Source: Sternotherus odoratus (taxonomy: Eukaryota > Chordata > Testudines > Kinosternidae). Taken from it: 64,000 bases of DNA. Under the pieces are notes generated by a model that was not told the DNA's origin, did no database searches, and was given only the letters and a program-made list of their open reading frames with translations. A program made the translations under genes and the position numbers. Position 1 is the first letter of the stretch, and each line of letters begins with the position of its first letter. The stretch covers positions 20,683,603-20,747,602 of the forward strand of contig JAVMKO010000001.1 of assembly GCA_032164245.1 (NCBI GenBank), given 5' to 3'. Below, piece after piece: positions 1 to 14,535 of this stretch.

Positions 1-3000
1 ACCTGGAAACTCAAAACCTTAATATTTTTTCAGTTTTCTGCATCTGAAAACTGAATTATCTTTTTAAAATTGAAAAGATTTGGGGTTTTGGTCTAAAACC
101 CCTCATTTTTAACAAAATCTTAATTTTCTGGTGAAAATTTCCATTTAATTGAAAAAGCATTTTCCATTTAAAAAAAAGTGCCCATGGAAAATCTTTGATC
201 AGTTCTATTCGTTTGTAAAATCTAATCTCTTTGTAGTATAACTTTTGTTTATCCTTAATCAAAAATCTGTGAACTGAAGTAATAGTTTTTCAAAAGATTC
301 TGTGTCATTTTCCCTGTCAGTTAAGTGTTTGGAGACCATAAATATGGTTTCTCATTTTCATTTTAGACTGAAAGCCACCAACTAACAAACACTGATTCTA
401 ATTTTATTATGAACAACTTCCAAAAAGAAATACTGATAAAAACAGAGGGTGGAATCCTGTCTCCACTGAAGTCTATAGAAGAACTCCCATTGACTCCCCA
501 GGAGTTCACCAAAAACACGGTAATGTTTCCTTGACAGACCCTGATCCTGCAAACTCACACACATGAGCAGTCCCACTCATTCCAAATGGGCTAGTCATCT
601 GTATGTTTGCAGGACTGGGCCCACATATATTAAAGAAAGTGGTGTGAGAAGCATTCTGCATGCTCTGTGCTCCAAAGATATGGAATGGCCAGGCAAGCAA
701 CTGAAGCCTGCAAATAACAGTGAAGAATTTTCAGTGACATTAGCAATCTCTTTTGTCTCACTTAAGCTTTTAACATTGTTTCATTCTTTTTTTAAATTTG
801 TATGTTTGTCATTTGCCTTGAACAACCAATTTTAGCTTTGAGCGATGTAGAGAAACCTAGTTTTGCTGAATAAAAGGCAAACAGCCAGCCAAGAAATAAA
901 ATCTGAAAATAAGTAAAACTCAAAATGGAAAACTAGATTGTTTGCTCATAAATCACGTTCCACAGTGTTATCATATTGCAGTTGGGTTTTCGTTGCTGTT
1001 TTCAAAGATATCCAGGCAGGGATAGGTAGACATCTAACATTTCTGATTTTTAGCTCTCTTAAAAGCTTGGAGATTTGTCAGAGGTGAATCTTTCTCCTAG
1101 GTTTGGATCCTAAGGCACCTTGTTACTCACTAAGAAGTACAAGTGAGGTGTGGACACAAAGAATAGTCTCAGATCTCACACACACAGGTTCATCAGTCAG
1201 TCAGTAAAGCTGTTCTTTATCTCAAAACCCCAAGAAGTTCAAAGAAACTCTAAGTCTGAAGTTAACTTTTTTAGAATGCTGTTTTCTTTAGTCATTTAGA
1301 AGCTTATCTTGGATTTTATAGGGGTCAGTTAAGCCTGCATTTTGTGAGAAACTGGAGACCTCTGTCTGTCTCTTATTTAGGGTCTGATTTCGGATGTGTT
1401 ATAAATCTAATAATCCTGGGCACATATGGATGTGTCTTCACATGTCACCGACAACTCCTTTGATGCTATCCTGGAATAAGAAAACCATCACAAAATGCTT
1501 TTGGTAATTTCTAAACTGAATCATTATTTACATTTTATAATTATGCTGATTCTTGCAAACTTGTGCTTGGCACAGTAACATTGACTCAGGCATTACCACT
1601 TCTCAGATTTCTCCAGAAATAGTTAATAATACTTATTCTCTAGATGTAGTTTACTGGAAACTCTTTCTCTAGAAATCAGTATGTTCAGTGCTTTACAGAT
1701 AATGAACAAGCTCCATTCTTGAAAGAATTTGCAGCCTACACATACACAGAAAAACAGGAGTGCCCAGGAGAAAAAATGGAGTGGGTGACTGATTACATTC
1801 AGCATGTGTTGGTTCCACAATTTTTGTATAGAATTTTGCCCACACTTTACAGTAGGGAGAATTAAGAGCTATAGGCCTTTTTCGAAAGGGTTTATTGTGG
1901 GGAGATCACGCTGCAATAGCTACTCTTTTTTAATGGTGCTTATCACAGGTCTTCAGGGGATCAACAGAACCAAATACCTGTCAAACTGATTTTTTTTATT
2001 TGAAGAAACCTTATGAAGATGCCTGACTTGCAGTAACAAGGAAAACTATGAAATGCAACTGCTTGCACTGCCAGAATGAAGTGATTAGATTTTATATTTT
2101 TATAAATGTGAGAAAACACTACTAGTAAGTGTTTATAAACACTAAGCAAGCTCAATTGCTTCCCCCTTTTTCTTCCCCCAAGAACAGATCACTAGGTTGA
2201 TCCCACCCTACCCAACCAATTCCCACAGATCAGTTGGAGGCCAAAGCCTTCTGTGCACAGGTTCAGCCAGCATGATGGGGTTGTTACTGAATTTAAGTTA
2301 ATTCAGTAAAAATAACATTACAGATTTTTATTTATTATATTGTCCAAATTAAAACCTTATATACTGGGGCCTCTTGGTTGAATGAAAACTCTTGCACCTA
2401 TTGCGAATTGAGGACACAATAAATATTAATGTGATCACCTGTATAACATATTAGAATGGACAGCTGGCTCAGGGGGGCTAATTTGCTTGGTTTAGTTTCT
2501 GTTTCCATTTACATTAAGAAAATATGGCAAGAAGTTATTATCTGCCAGAGGATTTAATAGACACAGTAGAGGTATGATTTTTTTCCCTTTTGTGTGATCA
2601 CTTCTGATGTTTAAGTATTGTACATGAAATAATGTGAGAAAATAGCCTAGTGACTTTTTATACAATGCTATTTCAACTGTTAGGGGGAGGAAATGAGAGA
2701 ACATTACATGTATAGATGTGAGAAACATTACTTGTTGGTAACACCTGCTTGTAATGTTCAGCTGTTTCTAGCGGGCATGCTGAGAAATTACTTGGAGCTC
2801 AGTATGGCTCTTGTGAATCTGAGTCAGGAGAAATTATTTTTGTTTATAAAAAGAGCAAGAGATGGAAAGAGAAGAGGGAAAAGCAGCATTTTATTTAGCA
2901 CCTAGGATCTATTCTGACCTTATATACGCGCATCGAGCTGAAGCAAGCATATGGATCACAGCATATAACCAGCTCCTGGGTTTTTATTGCCCTTTCTAAA

Positions 3001-5512
3001 ACATGAAATTTTAAAAAAAATCTTTTATGGCAGGAGTACAAAAACATGGCTTTGGACTAGTTTTATCTTTAAAACAGAAACAGTGCTAAATATCTTTTAA
3101 AATAAAATAGTTTGCAGGTGGCTGTAAATAAATCAGTTAACTAAATCAAATCTTCTTCCCTTTTAAATCAGTGTTATGTTAAAGATGTGTCCTATCCCTT
3201 TGACTCCTAAATTCAGAATTCAAGACCTCTCTTGATTTTCCTTAAATTTGGTTGGTGCTAGTCATCACACCGTGCCAGGACAGACATTGAGCACTGGTAT
3301 AGCAGTGGGCTTAGGCCAATTTGTTGTCCTAATGCAAATGCTTCAGGCACCCCTGTGGTGACTTCGTTGGCCAACTTAACAAATTCTGCAAACATTGCAG
3401 AGATGGCACCCGCTCTAAATTTTTCATAATCATTCTGATTTTAATGTAATTGTGAAATTAATAATTTGGGTTTAAAACCTACTCATTTTGCAAGCTGAAG
3501 CATGCGCACGCAGATACACACATATGTAAAATAATGTGGGTGTCACTCACCATCACTCGGGCTCAACAAACACAGCAAATAGAATTGCCACTGGGGCATT
3601 CTTCTCCACTGCCCCTGTGGCACATGCACAGCCTGTACAGGGTGGGTATAATAGTAGGCAAGCCATGGAAAATGGGAAGGGGTTGAAATGCTTTTGGATT
3701 TACTGCCCAAGCCACAGGCTGCACGTTGCATTGTAACTACCGCATGTGGACCGTGCTGGACTGCGTTATGCCAGCAGGGTTCGTGGGGAGCAGCTGGAGC
3801 GCAACACACAACCTGTGGCTGATGCTGTGAATCCAGCACCACAAAACCCTGCTGACAATAGCTGCAGCTTGTCGCTTATCAGACTCTCACTGCGCAGACT
3901 GGGGGGGGAGGGGGGGAGAAGCTGGAGGGGCAGAAGGAGGCAGTGGTGGTGGAGGAGAGAGGGTATGCAATAGAGGAGGGGGATTGTCCCAAGAAGGAAG
4001 TCCAGCCCCAGGACTGGCCAAAGTAATTAAAGGCCTTAGCAGCATAGGAGGGCAGCTTTCCTATGGTGGTTCCTCCCCTTCTCCGTGTTTGGGGGTGGGA
4101 ATCACGGGTACAAAGATGGGGAAGGGCCTACTGCAGGCTCCCAGGAGTCAAGTCTTCAAGCAGGCACTTGTTTTTACAAAAAGGACCCTTGTGAGCCCAT
4201 TTGCCAGCATCCACTTCTGTGAGATTGCTATGCTCCAGTGCAAGCTTCCCAATCCACTTTGGGATCTGGGGTTATGGCTTCACTCACTGGGTGGATAATT
4301 TTTTTTTAATGGAAAAGCAAAATATGATTTTTTTTTCCCACTAACCCCAATCAGTATGATAAAGGGTATGTGTGTGGATTTTGTGATCAGGGTAGTGAAT
4401 TTTCACAATAATTGTGCGAAGCTGCTAAGGTGGCACTATTAATATTTTACTGGTTACAAGTGTAGTTTATATTTAGTATTTACTCAGAACCCCTTTTGAC
4501 AGATCCTCTATCACAGACACTAAATAGTACATTACAATGTAAATACGTTAAAAATTGTAGGTTGCTCTGGGCATGCAGTTGCTAATTATAGTTTCTCTTG
4601 TTCACTGAACTAGTTCTATTTTGTAATGGTTCACTTAATTACAGTATGTGACTTTATTTTTAAAGGGAGATTTTTTTTATAGGAACCTCGCTGCTGGCAT
4701 GGTACCACATCTAAAGAACCAGCTGCTTATTCTTTGTTTTATTGTTTGCCTGTTTGGTTGTGTAATTTTCCTGTTACCACAATTTTCTTAAACTTTTACA
4801 GACTTTCAGCAACTGCATCTCACAATGCCAATTTTCGGCAAATGTCACCAAAAGCAACAATTTTCTGGCATAACAGACTTGTAAAGTGAAAATTGAATTT
4901 TTTCTCTAATCCAAGTTTGGTTAAATTAGCCTCTTTTGCTGAGGGTTACCTACAGCAAATTAACAGGGTAGTTAGAGCAAAGAAAGTTAAGAAAGAGAAA
5001 TGGAAATATCCAAAATGGAAGGACAACTATCAAACTTAGCAAATAATCCTTACTAGCTATAATAAGATTATTTGTTTTATGAAATGATAAAATATATCAT
5101 CTTACTTTTAATAATACATTTCATTTGGAAGCGCCTGGCAAATTCGGATAATTGCAGCCGACTCTAGGACAGAACATGGCAGTTGTTTAACAGCATAGAA
5201 CAACACTGCAAAATAGCATAAAGCTGCTACCCTACAAAAAGGTATATAAGCATAAACCCTAGTCCCTAACCAAATCAATGGGACACTGTGGGGTGGTTAA
5301 GGGTCTGTGGTTCAGGATCCTTTTGCAGGAGTGAGGCCTCACTCAGGAAATAAAATGAAGTATCAGACTGAAACTGCAGGGGGAGTTTAATTAGGACGAG
5401 TGATATCTAAGGGCTAGTTTCTGCAATGTACTGATTAGCACTCTAGCACAATTCTGTCCAACACCACTTCAACCGTGTGAGTAGTCCCATTGACGTCTAT
5501 GGAACCACTCAC

Positions 5513-6840
5513 CAGGGCCGGCGACAGGAATTTTGCCGTGGGAGATCGCCCGCGGGGCCCCCCCTGCCAGTCTCCTGCCGCCCACGGCCCCCCCCCGCCG
5601 ATCTCCCGCCGCCCGCGGCCCCCCCGCCCCCGGCCAGTCTCCCGCCACCTGCGCTCCCCCCCCCTCTCCTGCCTCCCGTGGCCCCCCCCGGCCGATCTCC
5701 CGCCGCCCGAGGGCCCCCCCTCCGCCGGTCTCCTACCTCCCGTGGCCCCCCCCCAGGCCGGTCTCCTACCTCCCACGCGCCCCCCGGCCGATCTCCCGCG
5801 CCCGAGGGCCCCCCCTCCGCCGGTCTCCTACCTCCCGCGCCCCCCCCGGCCGAACTCCCACGGCCCCCCCCCAGCCGGTCTCCTGCCTCCCGCGGGCCCC
5901 CCCCGGCCGATCTCCCGCGGCCCCCCCCGGCCAGTCTCCTGCCTCCCGCGCCCCCCCCGGCCAATCTCCCGCCGCCCGAGGGCCCCCCCTCCGCCGGTCT
6001 CCTGCCTCCCGCGCCCCCCCCCCCGCCGATCTCCTGCCTCCCGCGGCCCCCCCCCGGCCGATCTCCAGCGCCCCCCCCCCCGGCCGGTCTCCTGCCTCCC
6101 ACGGCCCCCCCCGGCCGATCTCCAGCGCCCCCCCCCCTGCCGATCTCCTGCCTCCCGCGGGCCCCCCCTGGCCGATCTCCAGCGGGCCCCCCCCGGCTGG
6201 TCTCCTGCCTCCCGCGGCCCCCCCCCGCCGATCTCCAGCGCCCCCCCCGCCGGTCTCCTGCCTCCCGTGCCCCCCCCGGCCGGTCTCCAGTGGCCCCCCC
6301 GCCAATCTCCTGCCTCCCACGGCCCCCCCGGCCGATCTCCAGCGGACCCCCCCCCCCCGGCCGGTCTCCTGCCTCCCACGGCCCCCCACGGCCGATCTCC
6401 AGGCCCCCCCCGGCCGATCTCCCACGCCCCCCCCCCCCCGGCCTGTCTCCTACCTCCTGCGGGCCCCAACCCCCGCATGTGCTGCGGCCGCGTGGGGGGC
6501 GGGGCTGGCTGCCGGGAGAAGCAAAGGGGGGCGGGGCTGGCTGCCGGGAGAAGCAAAGGGGGGCGGGGCTGGCTGCCGGGAGAAGCAAAGGGGGGCGGGG
6601 CTGGCTGCCGGGAGAAGCAAAGGGGGGCGGGGCTGGCTGCCGGGAGAAGCAAAGGGGAGCGGGGCTGGTTGCTGGGTGCCGGGGGAGGGGGCTGGTGAGC
6701 GCGGCAGCGACTGCCCGAGCCGCGCCTCGCTCACAGCCCCAGTGCGAAGCATATGCTGAAGCAGAACCAAAAATCTCAGCACCTTGCAGCATTGAGCCCT
6801 GGATGCTCAACACCACTGAGTGAAGGCAGAGGAGCAGTAT
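5513..6840 (+). repeat. hAT-like left end followed by GC-rich minisatellite block
   Basis: The left edge, CAGGGCCGGCGACAG at 5513, is the terminal motif of the hAT-like family whose complete copy is 62930-63329. From about 5540 to 6470 the sequence is an imperfect tandem array of roughly 30-bp units built on GGTCTCCTGCCTCCCGCGG plus a run of C. From 6501 to 6670 a second array has an exact 32-bp period, with starts at 6501, 6533, 6565, 6597 and 6629 and a decayed sixth unit at 6661. No matching right terminus was found, so the right boundary is approximate. The C runs make base counts here unreliable. Confidence 0.8.
6501..6670 (+). repeat. 32-bp tandem repeat, about 5.3 copies
   Basis: The unit begins GGGGCTGGCTGCCGGGAGAA and repeats at exactly 32-bp spacing five times with almost no divergence, then decays in the sixth copy. 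The near identity indicates recent expansion. It lies next to the longer C-rich array. Confidence 0.9.
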
Positions 6841-7899
6841 GTTCTGAAAAATAAATGAACGTATTAACGGGGCCTGAACATGACTATCACTTTGAAACAA
6901 CTGTGACATTTTGAGAGGACTTCAGATTAATGGGGGGAAAATACACCCACCTGAAGAGAGAGGGAATATTTCATATATTATTGTTACATTAATTTCAATA
7001 TTCTTGACTATTAACCATACACTGACCTATATAAAGCATATATTTCATCATGAATTTTCACCCATGTAGGTTATACACTGTGGGATCTGATAACACAAAG
7101 AAAGTTACTTACCCTCAAAAGAAAGCTACATAGGATCTTTTATCACTCTTTACAATGGGATAAGCCTGTATTCATCCACATCCAAAGGGAAAGAAAATAA
7201 AGTGGGGCTCCTAAAACCATGTGTCACAATATTCCCCCATGACTGCTGCAGACTTGGACATCTGCAAAATATGAATTACAGTCTGGCGGCCACAATGATG
7301 AGAGATAAGAAGATAGAATTCTCTCTGCAGAATGTGTCTCAAGTTAGAGTCAATGTTGTTCAAAAGAAAAATATTTGGAGCGTTGCTTCCACTTAATTCC
7401 TTTACAAAGAGGTGAACGGAGTAGTAAAGAACTTCAAAGACAAGTGGAAACATTCATCCCCTGCTAAAGGTTCCAAATTGTTTTGTTTGGGCAAAAGTAA
7501 CTGTCAAGAAGCGAATTAAGCGAAAAAATAGCAGTTTAACAAAAGCTTAATAAAATGGTACATATTGGAGAGAATCATACAGAGACTTCCCCTTCCTCCG
7601 CCAAAGCTTCTCCAGCTGGATATCAGGTGACAATACCATGTACCAAAGAAGCATCAAGACGGAAGCATTACATGATCAGAACAGAACTCTCATTGCCTTT
7701 TTTCTACCTTGTTAAGCAGGAAGCTGTTTCTAACAGCCTCTGAAAATCACTTTTTCCCATTTAACATCATAGTACTTAAGTGTAAAAGTTTTGCAATGGT
7801 GTGTAAAGCTTTGAGCAAAAAAACCCAAAACTCACCACTGCCTCCCCCTTCCCAATTTACAATTGAATTAGACTTATTTCTCATACCTAATAGCCTTGT

Positions 7900-8075
7900 T
7901 AAATCCAACTATGTTCTCATCAACTACGCAGAATCAGGCCAGTTTACTGCTTTGATGGGAGACCTCCATGGAGTAGCTTAGTTAGTTATTCAATAAGAGG
8001 CACTCTTTCCTCTGAATCAGTACCAAACCAGTGACCCTGCGTAGCTTTATGGGACCCTGCGCTATTGACAGTATC
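7900..8075 (+). repeat. 5S rRNA-derived SINE fragment
   Basis: The segment with TTTGATGGGAGACCTCCATGG resembles the 3' part of 5S rRNA (ACTTGGATGGGAGACC). It is followed by the body TGAATCAGTACCAAACCAGTG, which is shared with the copy at 52044-52235. This structure fits the 5S-headed SINEs known from sauropsids (5S-Sauria type). It is decayed and not a functional 5S gene. Confidence 0.6.
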
Positions 8076-8584
8076 ATCTCTAGGTTAGCAATAGCAAGCA
8101 CAGGAATTTTAGTGATTCTGTTCTAGCCAAATTCCAGCCTGGATAGTCCAAGTACTTTCTTCCAACTTAAATTCCCCAAAGGGGCTGCTTCACTTTCTGA
8201 TCGTAACTGTTGTGTACTACTGCTCTGATAATTTGATACAGCTGTGGCATTCCAGAGGTGGCCGCATTTCAGTCCTGGGTTAAATTATTATTGTAGATGC
8301 AGTATATAGTTTATGAAGTGATTTGATGCAAAAGGTACTTTATAAATGGAAATTATTTCACTGTCAAATTGCTATTTTATTCCTTTGGGATATCTAGTCT
8401 GCCATCTAGTATACACATATGGAAGTTATGCAACTGCAAGTGGCAGAATGAACTCTGTATTTTTGTACAAAATATGATTATGCATAATTTATTAGATGTT
8501 AATGTAAAGAAAGGTTTCAAAGTGCCACCCTGTGAGTATTTATTTCCCAAGCAACGGTGCATTCCGCAAGTACCCGAGTTTATA

Positions 8585-9118
8585 GAATCATAGAAGATTA
8601 GGGTTGGAAGAGACCTCAGGAGATCATCTAGACCAAAGGACCAATCCCAACTAAATCACCCCAGCCAGGGCTTTGTTAAGTCAGGTCTTTAAAACCTCTA
8701 AGGATGGAGATTCCACCATCTCCCTAGGTAATCCATTCCAGGGCTTCACCACCCTCCTAGTGAAATAGCGTTTCCTAATATCCAACCTAGACCTCCCCCC
8801 TGCAACTTGAGACATTGTCTTTGTTCTGTCATCTACCACCACTGAGAACACTCTTCTCTTCTGCAGACTAAATTAGCCCAATTCCCTCAGCCTCCTCTCA
8901 TAAATCATGCACCCCAGCTCCCTAATCATTTTCATGGCCTCCGCTGAAATCTTTCCAATTTATCCACATCCTTTCTGTATTGGGGGGGGGGGAGCCAAAA
9001 CTGGATGCAGTACACCAGCTGTAGACTCACTAGTGCTGAATAGATGGGAATAATCACTTCCCTCGATCTGCTGGAAATGCTCCTACTAATGCAGCCCAAT
9101 ATGCTGTTAGCCTTCTTC
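8585..9118 (-). mobile_element. CR1 LINE, 3'-end fragment
   Basis: The left edge TAGAATCATAGAA is the inverted CR1 3' tail (TTCTATGATTCTA). The text then follows the familiar amniote CR1 3' region: GGTTGGAAGAGACCTCAGG, ATTCCACCATCTCCCTAGG and so on through about 530 bases. It is 5' truncated, as is usual for CR1, and interrupted by an oligo-G run near 8981. Confidence 0.9.
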
Positions 9119-10433
9119 TAATTGTGTCAGTATTACTAAAGCTATAGCTAAATTTGTATTCTTGACTGAAGCATATTGTTAAAGAAGCACGCAGTCTGAC
9201 TGTGGATTGAGTTTCAGAGTAGTACTGTATCTTCAATTCAGAAAATTACTGATTTGCTGCATTTCAGAAAAGGCTTGAATGGCATGAATAGTGTTTTCCT
9301 CAGTAATAGAAACAAAAGTTGCATTGCGGCTTTGTGAACTGTGATTGCATAAGAGATGTGCAAGGTGAGTTTGTACAATCACCTCGGTGAACCTTTATAA
9401 AAGGAAAGGGAATTTTAACTTTGTTTTGTGGACACTGTGTATTCTGAACATATCATCTGTTAAGTCATTTTATACTAGCCATGAATGCTAAGATATTTGT
9501 AAAGATGTTTGTAAATGTATCTTTTTCTCTGTACAGTTCTCTTTAGTTGCTAGGATTAAAAATATAGATTTTTAGTAAAGAAAACAGCAATAAAGCAATT
9601 GTTCGTCTGTCCCAGTCTTTCTACATAACAGAATTAACATCTAAATAATCCTTAGATGATATAACTAAACATAGCTTCATTAATTTTGTAATCTTGTCCA
9701 GTTCTTTACAAAGTAATTTAGGGAGGCCCAATAATGAATAGACCACCTGAATTTTAGGAAGCATTATTGGTTAAATTTGAGTTGAAAAACAAGGCACGTA
9801 ACAAATAGTAAATTCTGGGTTTTGATTTGTTTCCAAGTTTAAAAACTTTTTTATTTTGCAAGTGTCATTTTCAGGAGTTATTAGGTTTTAAATCAAAGCA
9901 GGTATTTTCTCTAAAAGACAAGAGAATTATAGTGCTCATATGCACCACTAATGACCTTTTCCATACAGGTTGCTCCATTCAGATTTGACGCTAAACTTCA
10001 AACTACACAGTTGACAATGGCAGAAATTCAATGGTCTCTTTTGATGTTTTGGAGACTGGGGCAGCTTTTGAGAAGTGGCCATAGGAATTCACTTCGCTCC
10101 TTTATTGCTGCGGTGCTGGCTGATATTCAGTGGCCAGTAGGAGGGCTTTTATTAGCAGACTGGATGATAGCCAGCATTGAAAATATTTAAACCTTCTGAT
10201 TGGTTGTTGGTCCAGTGTAATCAGCACATGACTCAGATAAGATTGTGAATTGTGACTGGCCATCAAAGGTCATCTTTTTAAAAAATCAGGAGGAGATTTT
10301 GTGTTGAACCCTACTTTTAAAATTTGGGTTCCGGAAAAGAAATCATTCCAATTTAATCCTAACCGTGGAATCATTAATAATACACCACTTAGTTCTCCTC
10401 AGTAGCTACTGGCTGCCTTACTCTTCGGTGAGA

Positions 10434-10665
10434 GGAAGGATGGTCCAATGGTTAGGCCACGAACTTGGGAAGGTACAAGTCATTCCTTCACCACGGACTT
10501 CCTGCATGACTCTGGGCAAGTCACGTAGCCTTTCTGCCTCAGTTCCCGATGTGTAAAATGGGACTAAGAGTACTGCCCCACCTTACAGTGGTGTTGTAAG
10601 GATAAAAGCATGTAAGGTGCCTAGACATGTGGTAGTGAGTGTCATATAAATATAGTATAAGAAAC
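10434..10665 (+). repeat. MIR-like (CORE) SINE
   Basis: The segment begins with a tRNA-like head (GGTCCAATGGTTAGG). It continues with the diagnostic block GACTCTGGGCAAGTCACGTAG, CCTCAGTTCCC, TGTAAAATGGGA and a GTTGTAAGGATAAA tail. The order matches amniote MIR-type SINEs. Confidence 0.8.
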
Positions 10666-11289
10666 AGATAGTTCCTTAGCCACCCAGATTTTGAATAGAA
10701 ATCCAGCTGTCCAGAGATGTAGAGATGTTTGTTAGCAGTAGTTACCTGCCCTTTGCATATGAATAACATGATACAACGGAGTAGCTCTTTACCAAACTGT
10801 GCTAGGTGCATCTCTGGAATAACGAAAAGGGGAAAATTATGGGTTACAGCCCAGTCAAGCAGTCCTTTTGCATATTGGAAAGGATAGGTGGGATTTGGAA
10901 CTGCATAATGCCCCTGATTTCTAGGGGCAACAAATTATCCCCCCCCACACACAAAATGCAAACCCAATAGCAATGAGAGGGGGTTGCATTGCTGTTGTGC
11001 CATGTCCATGGATCATCAGTCCAAGTCTGGGCTGGCCTCCTCAGCAGGCCTGGAAGTCACAGCCACTCTTGATGTAGCTGAAAGGTGGGCATGCAGCAAG
11101 TGAGCAGGAGGAGAAAGCCCAAAGGGCTCGGACACCATGCAGAGGAGCTTGAAAAGGGGGAGTTTTCCAACAGCCACCTCTGCTGAAGAGGGAGGAAGAT
11201 GGTGAGACCGAGGAATTTTGTGCTAAAGGTGCTAAGATGTTGGTATCAGGTGTCTGGGAGACACTCAGCATAGGGATGGGAACAAGTTA

Positions 11290-11585
11290 GATAATTAAAT
11301 TACTTTGGAATGAGTGTGAGTGTAACGGAAAGGAAGAAAGAAGTGAGATTGGTGAGTGTGGGCTGAGGGACAAGAAGAGAAAGAAATAGCTGAGACAAGA
11401 GATCTAATGAATAAGCAAAGTGACCTGGGATAAGGAGCAGAGCTTGAATAACAAGAAAAGGTGGGAAGACAAAGAGCTGGGAAGAACATTCGGAAATAGG
11501 GAAAATACACAGGATGAGAAAGTGTGAGGGGGACAACAAGATGGAACACAGAAAGAATGAGAGAAAGAAGGGGAAGGCAGCAAAG
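11290..11585 (+). repeat. Purine-rich (GA/GGA) low-complexity tract
   Basis: About 300 bases of the + strand are dominated by A and G (GGAAAGGAAGAAAGAAG and similar) without a fixed period. The pyrimidine-rich complement gives Ser/Phe/Pro-rich open frames with no family resemblance. Confidence 0.6.
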
Positions 11586-11826
11586 AGAGAAGTTTGAACT
11601 GAAAATGTTATAAGACTACACTTTAGATATGTGTATATGCATACTGCACATACATGTAACAGTACATTCATCCTGACATGTGAATATGCAACCTACAGTA
11701 AATCCCTGGTATGATTTGCAGTATGTTGAATGCATCTATTCAAATTATTTTCAAAATTAAAAAATATGTTTTCAATATAAAGGAAATAATCTCAAGGTTG
11801 TACTTTTATAGTAAAATCTAATATAA

Positions 11827-12366
<540 letters not shown>

Positions 12367-13734
12367 TAATTGAGCCTTAAAGCCCAGGAAGAAAGCTATG
12401 TTACCTCCAGTTAGTTTGAAGAATTTTTGTTTTGAAGCTTGCATACGCAGTGCATAAAGATTACAGCTGCAACCGTAGAACTAGATAGAATATTATCTGA
12501 ATTCTTGAAAACAATCTAATTGTGGATGTATGTTTCAAAGAACCTAAAGAAACCTGATGGCATAGCGAGTACTGCAGTGTGTGTGCTATAGACTTGTGGA
12601 AGAACTGCCTTCTGACATGGATGTAAAATATGCACTAAAAGGTCTGATTTTGAGCTCACTCCTTTTTATATCATTGAACTCCACTGACTTCAATTGAGTT
12701 ATTCATTATTTTCACAAGTGTAAAAGAACAAAATCAAGTCCTTAGCCAGTGGGAAATAAGTGACTCACAAACTGTCATCTTGTGTATTCATTTATACCTA
12801 TAGTGAGTGACTGCAAAAATGGATGTAAAATGCCACCATTGGAGAGAAGGGAGAAATTTGATTTGATACTGTTTTGCACAGATGTAAGTGACTATGCAAG
12901 TTAGGGGAGCACCAAGCTCCAAAGGGCTCTGTTTGTCAGATGCAGACAAGGGAACAGACTCATTATTGTGGCCATTACCCTACAAATCAATCAGTGGTGT
13001 TTTCTTTGATGTGAGCTTCGTGTAATTTAAGTTGAAAGAGCTGCAGTGCTAGTATATGAATTCCACCACATTAATGAAACTGTGACTTTAAGTCCCAGGA
13101 GTAGAATACCAGTGTGGATAGGAATGTCAAGTACAAAACCAATGAGATTACTTGCTGATCTGTGTGCTCTTTAGATGACCTTCAGCACTGTCGGTGTTAT
13201 CAGCTTAACTCATACTGAGTATAATGCTCTTCTACTAGTAGGCAGAGGGAATTGGCAGGCACCGGCCCTGGATAATGCTGCCCCTACTTCAGTAAGTGAA
13301 TTCAATGTGAAGAAACATCTAAATGTACAGGAAGAGCACAGGTCAGCTCCTCTTAGCAGATACTCCTTAAAGCATTCACCTGTTCCAAATAACAATTAGA
13401 TCCATACGTCCTGTTCACATTTGTTCAGATTCTTTCCTTTGTTCACAAATAGATTTAAAGTTAGTGGCATACATTAACCAGAGATCTGTTTTGTAACCCT
13501 CTTGAGGCATGGGTTATATACTGTATAATCCATGCTGTGCCATTTAAAGCAGCCTTGTACAGGCATTTAGCTGACAAAAATGTATACAAGAAAATAGGTC
13601 CACCCTTGGTGACAGTGGTTAATTTACATAGAAAAGAAAGAGCAGAAACACTACTGAAATGTTGAGTGCTGCAACATGGGCAGACTCTGGAGCTGCTGGT
13701 GAGAAGGGATTGTTCTAGAGAGGTTACAGCACAG

Positions 13735-13885
13735 GTATCGTGAGAGCTGGATTCTGTTCCTAGGTCTGCTGCTGACTCACTGACTCTGGGCACGTAATTA
13801 ACCTCAAATGTCAGTTTCCGCATTAAGAAAAAGGGGTAAAAGCTTTGTGAAGTGCACTCAGGAGTATAAAAATGTAAAGCACTAG
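13735..13885 (+). repeat. MIR-like SINE, decayed
   Basis: CTGCTGCTGACTCACTGACTCTGGGCACGTAATTAACCT followed by CAGTTTCCGCAT and a GGGGTAAAAG-type stretch matches the core and 3' part of a MIR-type SINE on the + strand. It is more diverged than the copy at 10434. Confidence 0.6.
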
Positions 13886-14337
13886 TATTAATGTATGATT
13901 TCACTGGTGTTTATGAATGACTAGCGTAGGCATGAAGGATCATATTTTCTAACCAGCCTCCGAAATTTGGAAGCACAAATCACACTTGCACATGCAAACT
14001 ATGCTGTTAGATATGTAAATGTGCAATGCACACATACCAGTGCTGTTTGTGCTTTCAGTCTCAAACTTTTTGGATGCAAATATAGAGGTATTTTGACAGT
14101 TTGTCCTAAATTAGACAAAAATTTAAAAAATTTAAATTACCCTAGAAGACTCAAAATTTGAAAATAGTCATAGGTATAAAATAGTTACCGTAATTGTTAT
14201 GGAAAGTTGAATAACTAGGCAAGAGGAAATTGTTAAATTAACAAAAAAAATGAGATAAAATTAACTAGTTACTAGTAATGCCACTTAACCTTATAAAAGG
14301 AACTAACAATGGCTCCATAGACAGCTGTTGAGGATAG

Positions 14338-14383
14338 TTTGTGTGTGTGTACATATACGTATATATATGAATCTAGAAGTACT

Positions 14384-14420
<37 letters not shown>
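14338..14420 (+). repeat. Compound GT/AT microsatellite
   Basis: A GTGT run near 14339-14350, an uninterrupted (TG)n at 14384-14400 and (AT)10 at 14401-14420 form a compound simple repeat. Polymorphism is likely. Confidence 0.9.
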
Positions 14421-14421
<1 letters not shown>

Positions 14422-14535
14422 AATACACACAGCAACCCTTTTAAAACGTGCTAATTTTTTCGGTGTGGCCCCACTTGTCCAGCTGCAAATGGGAGGAAGG
14501 ACCCCCCACATCTCTGCACTAGTTATGCACATTAT

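Noticed and set aside
5477..6909. Long overlapping open frames (402-466 codons) on both strands
   Set aside because: They come from stop-free C-rich tandem units. The products are Pro/Arg/Ser or Gly/Arg repeats, equally long on both strands, with no domain or conserved start.
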